NCBI GenBank assembly: GCA_963785745.1
Contig: CAWAWR010000024.1
Location: 372,001 to 436,000, forward strand
Reading direction: 5' to 3'
DNA: 64,000 nt
Source: VAZQ01 sp963785745
Lineage (GTDB): Bacteria > Pseudomonadota > Alphaproteobacteria > Rhizobiales > Xanthobacteraceae
The notes under the pieces were generated by a model, which worked only from the letters and a program-made list of their open reading frames with translations, was not told the origin of the DNA and searched no databases. Position numbers and translations under genes: made by a program. Positions within the stretch are counted from its first letter, which is position 1. Every line of letters begins with the position of its first letter. Shown piece by piece: positions 52,001 through 59,329 of the stretch.

Positions 52001-52342
52001 CAATTCTTCGTTGAACTCGGCCGGATAGCTGAACGGAAAATCGGCGGCGATCGGGTCGATGAAAAAGTCGAAGGGATTGATCACCGACATGTCGGCAAGC
52101 AGGTCCACGGTGATTGTGAACTCGGTGGTCCGCTCGGGGAAGACAAAACGCGCGAGCCAGTTTCCGTTCGGATCCTGCAGCCAGTTCACAAAGTGCTCGG
52201 CCGGCGTGACCTTGAGCGAATAGCTTAGAATCCGCGTCCGGCAATGCGGCGCCGGCCGCAGCCTGATGATCTGCGGTCCAAGCGTCACCGCGTGGTCGTA
52301 GCGGTAGCGGGTGATGTGCTGGAGGCTGACCTGGATCGACAT
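49016..52342 (-). CDS. Large transglutaminase-DUF2126 protein
   Basis: 1108 residues. The first ~300 are a transglutaminase-like domain: beta region (VSLQHITRYRYDHAVTLGPQ), Cys180 in ACGSCRDSAW, His229 in DLHAWTEVYLP and Asp245 in WIGLDPTSG, a complete triad. The remaining ~800 are DUF2126, which has a glutamine-synthetase-like/amidoligase flavour: LTMGGEPTFVSIDDYQTPEWN, HYGQGKWYPGEELPRWAFS, DKFMIDGRHTGTGGGNHVV, HPSLSYLFSGLFIGPTSQAPR and HRAEICIDKLFSPDGPTGRLG. It is thus a protease domain fused to a probable ligase. Middle gene of the cluster; the spacer to the zinc peptidase upstream is 117 bp with no obvious promoter. Confidence 0.92.
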   Translation of the reverse strand: MSIQVSLQHITRYRYDHAVTLGPQIIRLRPAPHCRTRILSYSLKVTPAEHFVNWLQDPNGNWLARFVFPERTTEFTITVDLLADMSVINPFDFFIDPIAADFPFSYPAEFNEELAPFLSKEPAGPRLAEFLASISREKMNSVDFIVALNQRLQNDIRYLVRMDPGVQTPEETLQLACGSCRDSAWLMVQILRHLGLASRFVSGYLIQLIPDLKSLDGPSGATADFTDLHAWTEVYLPGAGWIGLDPTSGLLCGEGHLPLAATPHFRAAAPIAGAVEPAKTDFSFEMKIARINEKPRITYPFSDRAWDTLDALGKRVDADLVAQDVRLTMGGEPTFVSIDDYQTPEWNTAAVGPTKRGLADQLIRRLRDRFAPGGFLHYGQGKWYPGEELPRWAFSLFWRRDGKPIWQNADLVAPESSKRTFSAVDAQRFTETLARCLGLPADHVLPAFEDPADSMLREGALPPNIDPADPKIDDPHERARIMREFGRHLSTPVGYVLPVQRWAARASPGWISELWQLRRGRIFLAPGDSAIGYRLPLSSLPHLSATEEPRLVPADPFEDRGALADPSVMLRTFAGDGFAAPPLAAGHASAAPVRAAPAKTPPPVRTALTVEPRDGQLCVFMPPVERLQDYLELVAAIEATAGALNLPIHVEGYPPPPDPRLNVIKVTPDPGVIEVNIHPSSSWREAVDVTRSLYEEARQCRLGADKFMIDGRHTGTGGGNHVVLGGQAASDSPFLRRPDLLKSLILYFQRHPSLSYLFSGLFIGPTSQAPRVDEARHDSLYELEIALGMVPAPGAGEQPRPWLVDRLFRNLLIDVTGNTHRAEICIDKLFSPDGPTGRLGLVEFRSFEMPPDARMSLAQQLLLRALIAWFWREPQHGALVRWGAALHDRFMLSHFVWEDFLGVLDDLRHAGYQFDPVWYEAQREFRFPYYGSVTCGGVELELRHALEPWHVLGEEGVAGGTTRFVDSSVERLQVRVARFNPLRHVAVCSGRRLPLAATGRSGEFVAGVRFKAWPLASALQPTIAVQAPLTFDIYDGWNGRSLGGCVYHVAHPGGRNYETFPVNSYEAGSRRLARFEDHGHTPGYFDIPPEEPSLEYPMTLDLRRPTQV

Positions 52343-52459
52343 GCGGACAGGCTACTCTCTTCCCCGAACTCAACAGTAGCAGTAATGCAAATTTCACGCC
52401 GTCCTGGCGGCCACACGAGCCGAGGCGAGAAATCAGGATTTGGTGGGGATTTCAGCCCA

Positions 52460-53599
52460 TTACGTCGGATCTGGGGCTCCGACCGTCCGTTTGAGGCCGG
52501 CGATCACGGCGCGGAGTGCCCCGTCCCCCTGGTCGGCCACCCGAGCGCCCCGGCTGGCATGAATTCGCTCATGAATGAAAGACAGTTTGACGATGACGGC
52601 CGGCGCCAGCACGAAGGGATAGAGATCGGCAATTCCCATGCTCCGGTTGATCGAATTGACGGCGAAGGTCAGCGGCAGCCAGGAGTCGATAATTCGCTCC
52701 ATTGTCGTCGCGTGCGGATCGAAGTCGATCGTGGTCGAAAGGTCGGCGCCCTTCGATACCTTGGGCCGGACGCGCATCCCGAATGCGCCGGCCGTCTCCA
52801 GCGTATCGACCATGTGGAAGTAGTGGGCCCAGGTCTCCGCGAAATCCTCCCAAGGATGGACGCTGGCATAGGTGCTGACAAACCGCTCCGACCAGTTGGC
52901 CGGAGGCCCTTCGGCGTAGTGCTTTTGCAGCGCCGCCCCATAGTCCTGCCGTTCATCCCCGAACAATTGGCGAAACTCCTCGAGGCTCGGTGAATTGCTC
53001 ACGAGTTGGTCCCAATAGTAGTGCGCGACCTCGTGACGGAAATGGCCGAGCAGCGTGCGGTAGGGCTCGCCCATCTCCCGGCGCTGGCGCTCGCGTTCGG
53101 AGTCATTCGCTTCCGAGAGACTGAGCGTGATCAGCCCGCCCATGTGGCCGGTCATCACCGGCCCGCTGTCGGAACGCGGAACCGCAAGAAAGTCGAAGCC
53201 AAGTCCTCCCTCCGGATCCTCGGCCCTGGTCGAGAGCGGCAACTTGAGTTTCAACAGCGTGTAGAAGAGCCGGTGCTTGGCGCTTTCGATCTTTCGCCAG
53301 TTGATCGCGTTCTCCAGGATCGACAGGTCCGGAATCATCCGGTTGTGCCGGCACGCCGCGCAGAATTCGTGGGGACTGCTTTCCGCGATCAGCCAGTTGC
53401 AGGCCTCGTGTCGTTCGTTGGCGCAAAAGCGGTATCGGCCATATGGATCGGCCAGCGCACGCCAGCCGCCGTTGACCTCCTCCAGCGCCGTCACGGTCTC
53501 CTTGGCCGGCAAATAGCCAAGCCGCCGCCCGCAACTCTCGCAGCGGATGTTTTCAAAGTAGAGCGGCTGCCCGCAGTGCTGGCACTCGAATAACTTCAT
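52460..53599 (-). CDS. Zinc-ribbon, zincin-type putative metallopeptidase (PF10005/DUF2248 family)
   Basis: 379 residues with ATG 53599, matching the family opening MKLFECQHCGQPLYFEN. Zinc ribbon Cys6-x2-Cys9 ... Cys20-x2-Cys23; further Cys pairs at 59/67 and 80/83; the zincin motif HEVAH is at 189-193 in RHEVAHYYWDQLV, with Glu251/Glu255 in WEDFAETWAHYFH as third-ligand candidates. Predicted cytosolic zinc peptidase; family function is unknown. It heads the minus-strand cluster with the transglutaminases and ATP-grasp protein, 117 bp upstream of the DUF2126 gene, and has a perfect EcfG-type promoter 54 bp before its start. Sequence further upstream in frame (to 53686) is unlikely to be translated. 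Confidence 0.9.
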   Translation of the reverse strand: MKLFECQHCGQPLYFENIRCESCGRRLGYLPAKETVTALEEVNGGWRALADPYGRYRFCANERHEACNWLIAESSPHEFCAACRHNRMIPDLSILENAINWRKIESAKHRLFYTLLKLKLPLSTRAEDPEGGLGFDFLAVPRSDSGPVMTGHMGGLITLSLSEANDSERERQRREMGEPYRTLLGHFRHEVAHYYWDQLVSNSPSLEEFRQLFGDERQDYGAALQKHYAEGPPANWSERFVSTYASVHPWEDFAETWAHYFHMVDTLETAGAFGMRVRPKVSKGADLSTTIDFDPHATTMERIIDSWLPLTFAVNSINRSMGIADLYPFVLAPAVIVKLSFIHERIHASRGARVADQGDGALRAVIAGLKRTVGAPDPT

Positions 53600-53653
53600 C
53601 AAAAATCTGCCGATGCTGTACCGGAGACGCGGCTCCAGGGGCCCTGGAGGTTG

Positions 53654-53678
53654 AACGACAAGCAACGAATCCGGTTCC
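53654..53678 (-). promoter_or_regulatory. EcfG-type general-stress promoter of the peptidase/ligase cluster
   Basis: Minus strand: GGAAC (53674-53678), 16-base spacer, CGTT (53654-53657), an exact match to the GGAAC-N16/17-CGTT consensus; it is 54 bases before the peptidase ATG. It lies in the 243-bp divergent gap shared with glgP; no matching site was seen towards glgP. Confidence 0.7.
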
Positions 53679-53842
53679 TGACCCACATATATAGTCGAAT
53701 CCGCGGTGAATTGAGCCCCGTTGGGACCATGATCCCCCGTTCATGCGGCATATGTCTTGCAACGAACATGGCAATGCGGTCGGTTTCGCGGCCCAAGACC
53801 ACAAAGACACGGGGCAACACCCGTCCGTTGGCAGGCAATTGA

Positions 53843-56350
53843 GTGACCACAGCCATGCATGAACCGGCACTTGCCCGCGAACTACCGGACACCGTCCCGG
53901 GGGATGAGGAATTGGCGGAATTCAAGAGCGCCGTGCTTGCCAAGCTCGCGCTGGAAGTCGGCAAGGATCCGGCGACGGCGACCGATCGCGATTGGTTCGT
54001 CGCGACCGCCCACGCGATCCGCGACCGTATCATTCATCGCTGGCTTGCCGCCGAGCGCGCCAGCAAGTCGCAAGGCCGCAAGCGCGTCTACTACCTCTCC
54101 CTCGAATTTCTCATCGGCCGGCTGCTGTCTGACGTCCTGTGCAACCTCGGTCTCGCCGAAATCGCGCGTGCCGCGCTTGGCGACCTCGGCGTCGACCCCA
54201 ATCGCCTGCGATCGGCCGAACCCGATGCGGCGCTCGGCAACGGCGGCCTCGGCCGGCTTGCCGCGTGTTTCATGGAGAGCATGGCGAGCCTCGGGATCCC
54301 GGCCTACGGCTACGGTATCCGCTACGACCACGGACTGTTTCGCCAGGTCATCAAGGACGGCTGGCAGCAGGAATATCCGGAGGACTGGCTGTCATTCGGC
54401 AATCCCTGGGAGTTCGCGCGCCCGGAGGTCATCTACGACATTCACTTCGGCGGATGGGTCGAAACCATCAGCAATCCGCATGGAATCGCGCGCTATATCT
54501 GGCGGCCGGACGAAACCATCGAGGCGGTCGCTTACGACACACCGATCGTCGGTTGGCGCGGCCGCCACGTCAATCCGCTGCGTCTGTGGACCGCGCGCGC
54601 GGCCGACCCGCTGCGGCTCGATGTGTTCAATCGCGGCGATCATATCGGCGCGCTGGTCGAGCAGGCACGCGCGGAAGCGATCTCGAAGGTCCTTTACCCG
54701 AGCGACGACACGCCAGCCGGCCGGGAATTGCGGCTGCGGCAGGAATATTTGTTTGTGTCCGCGTCGCTGCAGGACCTGGTGGCGCGTCACCTGCGCACCG
54801 ATGGCGACCTCCATTTCCTGCCGTTGCGGGCGGCGATCCAACTCAACGACACGCATCCGAGCATCGCGATTGCCGAACTGATGCGGCTGCTCGTCGACGT
54901 GCACGGACTGCCGTGGAGCGATGCCTGGAAAATCACCGTGGGCACATTCTCTTACACCAACCACACGCTCCTGCCCGAGGCGCTGGAGACCTGGCCGGTC
55001 CATTTGTTCGAGCGCGTCCTGCCGCGGCATCTGCAGATCATCTATCGCATCAATGCCGAACACATCGAGGCCGCGAAACACAAGGATCCAAAGGGTTTTC
55101 CAGACCGGCTCGCCGCCATCTCGCTGATCGACGAGGACGGCGACCGCAAGCTTCGCATGGGCCACCTCGCCTTTGTCGGCTCGCACCGGATCAACGGGGT
55201 ATCCGCGCTGCACACCGATCTGATGCGCAAGACCGTGTTTCACGATCTGCACGCGCTCTATCCCGACCGCATCGTCAACAAGACCAATGGTGTCACCTTC
55301 CGCCGCTGGCTATTCCAGGCCAATCCGGCGCTGGTGAAAGTGCTGCGCGACGTCTGCGGCGACGCGGTGCTGGACGATCCATCCTTGATTTCACGTCTCA
55401 GCGAGCACGCGGACGACCCGCAATTGCAGGAGCGGATCGCAGCCGCCAAGCGGGCGAACAAGGTGGCGTTCGCCCGGCTGGTGGGAGACCGCATGAACCT
55501 GCGGCTCGATCCCGATGCGTTGTTCGACGTCCAGATCAAGCGCATCCATGAATACAAACGGCAATTGCTCAATATTCTGGAGACAGTCGCGACCTATCTC
55601 GCCATCCGTGACGATCCATCGCGACATTGGGTGCCGCGCGTCAAGATTTTCGCCGGCAAGGCGGCGGCGAGCTATGCGCAGGCGAAGCTGGTCATCAAGC
55701 TGATCAACGACGTCGCGAGGGTCGTCAACACCGATCCGCTCACGCGCGATCTTCTGAAGGTCGTGTTCCTGCCCGACTACAATGTCAGCCTGGCCGAAGC
55801 GATCATCCCGGCCGCCGACCTGTCGGAACAAATCTCGACCGCCGGGATGGAAGCATCCGGCACCGGAAACATGAAGCTCGCGCTCAACGGGGCGCTGACG
55901 ATCGGAACGCTCGACGGCGCGAACGTCGAGATTCGCGAGCACGTCGGCGCGGACAATATCTTCATCTTCGGTTTGAAGGCGCACGAGGTCGAGGAGCGCC
56001 GCCGCCAAGGTCTAGATGCGGCCGCCGCGCTTGCCGCCTCCCCCATGCTCGCGCGCGCCATCGACGCGATCGATGCCGGAATTTTCTGGCCGGGCGAAGG
56101 CGGACGGTTCACGCCGTTGATGAACGGACTGCGCCATCACGACTACTACATGGTGACCGCGGATTTCGATGACTATGCAGCAACCCAACGGCGGATCGAC
56201 AAGCTGTGGATGTCATCGTCCGAGTGGACGCGGATGTGCATGATGAACATCGGCCACATGGCATGGTTTTCCTCCGACCGCGCCATTGGCGAATACGCCG
56301 AGGAAATCTGGAAGGTCCCGACTGAGACGCCGAAAGCTATGCAGCCCTGA
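53843..56350 (+). CDS. glgP: Glycogen/alpha-glucan phosphorylase
   Basis: 835 residues, normal length. It releases glucose 1-phosphate from glycogen using PLP. Motifs: RVYYLSLEFLIGRLL and DAALGNGGLGRLAACFMES near the N-terminus, YGIRYDHGLFRQ, LNDTHPSIAIAELMR, TNHTLLPEALE, TNGVTFRRWL, the hinge region IKRIHEYKRQLLN, and the PLP-lysine segment MEASGTGNMKLALNGALT (Lys678). The start is a GTG with a weak AGG site; ATG 53855 is the alternative. First gene of a plus-strand carbon-storage series with glgC 161 bp downstream. The low regulatory-site conservation typical of bacterial GlgP gives no hint of allostery. Confidence 0.96.
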   Translation: MTTAMHEPALARELPDTVPGDEELAEFKSAVLAKLALEVGKDPATATDRDWFVATAHAIRDRIIHRWLAAERASKSQGRKRVYYLSLEFLIGRLLSDVLCNLGLAEIARAALGDLGVDPNRLRSAEPDAALGNGGLGRLAACFMESMASLGIPAYGYGIRYDHGLFRQVIKDGWQQEYPEDWLSFGNPWEFARPEVIYDIHFGGWVETISNPHGIARYIWRPDETIEAVAYDTPIVGWRGRHVNPLRLWTARAADPLRLDVFNRGDHIGALVEQARAEAISKVLYPSDDTPAGRELRLRQEYLFVSASLQDLVARHLRTDGDLHFLPLRAAIQLNDTHPSIAIAELMRLLVDVHGLPWSDAWKITVGTFSYTNHTLLPEALETWPVHLFERVLPRHLQIIYRINAEHIEAAKHKDPKGFPDRLAAISLIDEDGDRKLRMGHLAFVGSHRINGVSALHTDLMRKTVFHDLHALYPDRIVNKTNGVTFRRWLFQANPALVKVLRDVCGDAVLDDPSLISRLSEHADDPQLQERIAAAKRANKVAFARLVGDRMNLRLDPDALFDVQIKRIHEYKRQLLNILETVATYLAIRDDPSRHWVPRVKIFAGKAAASYAQAKLVIKLINDVARVVNTDPLTRDLLKVVFLPDYNVSLAEAIIPAADLSEQISTAGMEASGTGNMKLALNGALTIGTLDGANVEIREHVGADNIFIFGLKAHEVEERRRQGLDAAAALAASPMLARAIDAIDAGIFWPGEGGRFTPLMNGLRHHDYYMVTADFDDYAATQRRIDKLWMSSSEWTRMCMMNIGHMAWFSSDRAIGEYAEEIWKVPTETPKAMQP

Positions 56351-56511
56351 AAGCCCATCCATGAGTTGGCGTCCGCATCGTGACTGCTGAATTGGTATGC
56401 AACTTGCTCTTCCGTAGGCATGTCTCTCGCTGCGTGCGTGCCTGATGAAAAACTAAGCAGTTCCGCCCACGGACCGGGCATGCCGCTGTGCAGCGCGCAC
56501 AGGTCGCTGTC

Positions 56512-57777
56512 ATGCCGTTCCTGACCGCAGGCGCCCCATTTGCCCGTTCGGCCATGGCCTATGTGCTTGCCGGCGGCAAGGGCAGCCGCCTGCTGGAACT
56601 GACCGAGTGGCGGGCCAAGCCGGCAGTGCATTTCGGAGGCAAATCCCGCATCGTCGACTTTGCGCTGTCGAACGCGCTCAATTCCGGAATCCGGCGCATC
56701 GGCGTGGCGACCCAGTACAAGGCCCACAGCCTGATCCGCCATCTGCAACGCGGCTGGAACTTCTTCCGGCTGGAGCGCAACGAGAGCTTCGACATCCTGC
56801 CCGCCAGTCAGCGCGTGACTGACGGCGCCTGGTATGCCGGCACGGCCGACGCGGTCTTTCAGAACATCGACATCATCGAGAGCTACGCCCCCAAATACAT
56901 CGTCATCCTGGCGGGCGACCACATCTACAAGATGGACTACGAGCCCATGCTCGTGCAGCACGTCGAGCAGAACGCCGACGTGACCGTCGGATGCCTGGAA
57001 GTTGCGGTGAGCGAGGCCTCGGCGTTCGGCATCATGCATGTCGACGACAACAACTACATCCGCTCGTTTGTCGAGAAGCCGAAGAATCCGCCGACCATGC
57101 CGGGCAAACCGACCATGGCGCTCGCCAGCATGGGCGTCTACGTGTTCGACACCGCGTTTCTGTTCCAGCAGCTTCGCCGCGATGCCGCCGATCCCGATTC
57201 CACCCACGACTTCGGCAAGGACATCATCCCCTATATCGTTCGCAACGGCAGCGCGGTGGCCCACCATTTCTCGCGATCGTGCGTGCGCACCAGCGGCCAG
57301 GCGGCGGTGTACTGGCGCGACGTCGGGACGCTCGACGCCTATTGGGCCGCCAACATGGACCTCACGGATATCGTGCCGCAGCTCGACCTCTACGACCGGA
57401 ACTGGCCGATCTGGACCTTTGCCGAGATTTCGCCCCCGGCCAAATTCGTGCACGATCAGGACGGACGCCGCGGACAGGCGGTCTCGTCGCTGGTCTCCGG
57501 CGGCTGCATCATCTCGGGGGCCTCCGTCCGGCAGTCGCTGCTGTTCACCAACGTCCACCTGCATTCCTTCTCGGAAGTGGAGAACGCGGTCATCATGCCG
57601 GAGGTCGTGGTCGGCCGCGAGGTCCGCCTGAAGAACGTCATCGTCGACCGCGGCGTGCGCATTCCCAACGGTCTTGTGGTCGGAGAAGACCCGGAAATCG
57701 ATGAAAGCCGGTTCCGGCGCACGGAAGGCGGCATCTGCTTGATCACCCAGGCGATGATCGACAAATTGGGCGTATGA
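56512..57777 (+). CDS. glgC: Glucose-1-phosphate adenylyltransferase (ADP-glucose pyrophosphorylase)
   Basis: 421 residues with ATG 56512. Makes ADP-glucose from glucose 1-phosphate and ATP. GGKGSRL (21-27) is the nucleotide-binding loop, FGGKSRIVDFALSN follows, GTADAVFQN and ILAGDHIYKMDY mark the substrate site, and the C-terminal part is a left-handed beta helix (VSGGCIISGASVRQSLLFTN, VVVGREVRLKNVIVDRGV) that carries allosteric control. A GTG at 56488 would add eight residues. Its stop overlaps the glgA start (ATGA), so synthesis of the two anabolic enzymes is coupled. Confidence 0.96.
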   Translation: MPFLTAGAPFARSAMAYVLAGGKGSRLLELTEWRAKPAVHFGGKSRIVDFALSNALNSGIRRIGVATQYKAHSLIRHLQRGWNFFRLERNESFDILPASQRVTDGAWYAGTADAVFQNIDIIESYAPKYIVILAGDHIYKMDYEPMLVQHVEQNADVTVGCLEVAVSEASAFGIMHVDDNNYIRSFVEKPKNPPTMPGKPTMALASMGVYVFDTAFLFQQLRRDAADPDSTHDFGKDIIPYIVRNGSAVAHHFSRSCVRTSGQAAVYWRDVGTLDAYWAANMDLTDIVPQLDLYDRNWPIWTFAEISPPAKFVHDQDGRRGQAVSSLVSGGCIISGASVRQSLLFTNVHLHSFSEVENAVIMPEVVVGREVRLKNVIVDRGVRIPNGLVVGEDPEIDESRFRRTEGGICLITQAMIDKLGV

Positions 57778-59222
57778 CCGAGATCAAGGTCCTCGCCGTC
57801 ACCTCCGAAATCTATCCTCTCGTAAAGACCGGTGGTCTCGCCGACGTCACCGGTGCGCTGCCGCTGGCGCTGCACCGTCACGGCGTCAAGACCACCACGC
57901 TGGTGCCGGGCTATCCCGCGGTGATGGCGGCCATCGCCAAGGCGGACCAAGTTCTGGCCTTCGACGATCTTTTCGGCGGCGGCGCGCGCGTGCTTCGGGC
58001 GCACAGCGAGGGGCTCGACCTCCTGGTGATCGATGCGCCGCATCTCTTTGATCGGCCGGGCAATCCCTATACGGCGCCCGGCGGCGGCGACTGGCCCGAC
58101 AATGCCTTGCGCTTCGGCGCGCTGTCATGGACCGCCGCGCGCATCGCGCTCGGCGACGTCGCGGGCTTCGCGCCGGACATCGTTCACGGCCACGACTGGC
58201 AGTCCGGCCTTGCGATGGCCTATCTCGCCTATCACGGCGAGGGCAAACGCCCCCCGGCCGTGCTGACGGTGCACAATCTGGCGTATCAAGGCCAGTTCCC
58301 GGCCGACCTGCTGGAGCGGCTGCGGCTTCCGCAACGCGCATTCGCGATGGACGGGGTGGAGGCTTACGGGATGATCGGCTTTCTCAAGGCCGGCCTGCAA
58401 TTCGCCGATCGCATTACCACCGTATCCCCGACCTATGCGCAGGAAATCCAGACGCCGGACCATGGCTGCGGGTTCGACGGCCTGTTGCGCCTGCGGTCGG
58501 CGGCTTTGTCCGGCATTCGCAACGGCATCGACGTGGATGTCTGGAATCCGCTGACCGATCCGCATCTTGCATCGCGCTTCGACGCCGCAAGCCTAGACGC
58601 ACGAGCCCCGAACAAGGCTGCGCTCCAGCAGCGCTTCAAGCTCAAGCAGGATCCCAACCTCCTCCTATTTGCAGTGGTGAGCCGGATGGCATGGCAGAAA
58701 GGGCTCGATCTCCTGGCCGATGCAGTTCCTGCGCTGGTCGCATGTGGCGCACAGTTGGCCGTGCTTGGGACCGGCGATGCCGCGCTCGAGCAGCGCTTTA
58801 CCACACTCACGCAAGGCAATGCCGGACAGGTCGGATGCATCGTCGGCTATGACGAGGATTTGGCGCATCTGATCCAGGCTGGCGCCGACGCCATTCTCGT
58901 TCCCTCGCGGTTCGAACCCTGCGGGCTCACGCAGCTCTGCGCCATGCGCTATGGTGCCATGCCGATCGGTTCGAAAGTCGGCGGCCTCGCCGACACGATC
59001 ATCGACGCCGCGCAGACCGGCGCCGCCGCGACCGGTTTCACCTTCCTGCCGGTGACACGTGAAGCGCTCGAAGCAGCGCTGCGACGCGCCGCTGATCTGT
59101 GGCCCGACCGCGCCGCCTGGCGTTCGCTTCAGTTGAACGGCATGCGGACCGACGTCTCCTGGGCCGATCCGGCCGGAGATTACGCCCGTCTCTATGCGGA
59201 CGTACTGGCGTCCAAAAACTAG
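57774..59222 (+). CDS. glgA: Glycogen synthase (ADP-glucose-specific)
   Basis: 482 residues, GT5 family, GT-B fold. KTGGLADV (18-25) binds ADP-glucose, with Lys18 as the catalytic lysine; VHGHDWQSGLA, VLTVHNLAYQG and ITTVSPTYAQEI lie in the N-terminal half; the C-terminal half has SRMAWQKGLDLLADA and LVPSRFEPCGLTQLCAMRYGA, with the retaining-transferase Glu. Extends alpha-1,4-glucan chains. Its start overlaps the glgC stop. The branching enzyme GlgB is not in the window; glgX lies convergent 4 kb downstream. Confidence 0.96.
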   Translation: MTEIKVLAVTSEIYPLVKTGGLADVTGALPLALHRHGVKTTTLVPGYPAVMAAIAKADQVLAFDDLFGGGARVLRAHSEGLDLLVIDAPHLFDRPGNPYTAPGGGDWPDNALRFGALSWTAARIALGDVAGFAPDIVHGHDWQSGLAMAYLAYHGEGKRPPAVLTVHNLAYQGQFPADLLERLRLPQRAFAMDGVEAYGMIGFLKAGLQFADRITTVSPTYAQEIQTPDHGCGFDGLLRLRSAALSGIRNGIDVDVWNPLTDPHLASRFDAASLDARAPNKAALQQRFKLKQDPNLLLFAVVSRMAWQKGLDLLADAVPALVACGAQLAVLGTGDAALEQRFTTLTQGNAGQVGCIVGYDEDLAHLIQAGADAILVPSRFEPCGLTQLCAMRYGAMPIGSKVGGLADTIIDAAQTGAAATGFTFLPVTREALEAALRRAADLWPDRAAWRSLQLNGMRTDVSWADPAGDYARLYADVLASKN

Positions 59223-59329
59223 GCATTGCCGGGTTAAGCGGCATTCCGGCGGGCGTCCGTCAGGCGCGCTTCTTGCAAGTCACATCGCAAGGGCTTGGTC
59301 CTACGCGGGGCGACTGGACGGGGCGCACC

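Noticed and set aside
53654..53842. EcfG promoter driving glgP
   Set aside because: The GGAAC-N16-CGTT element reads only on the minus strand; no such element was found pointing to glgP.
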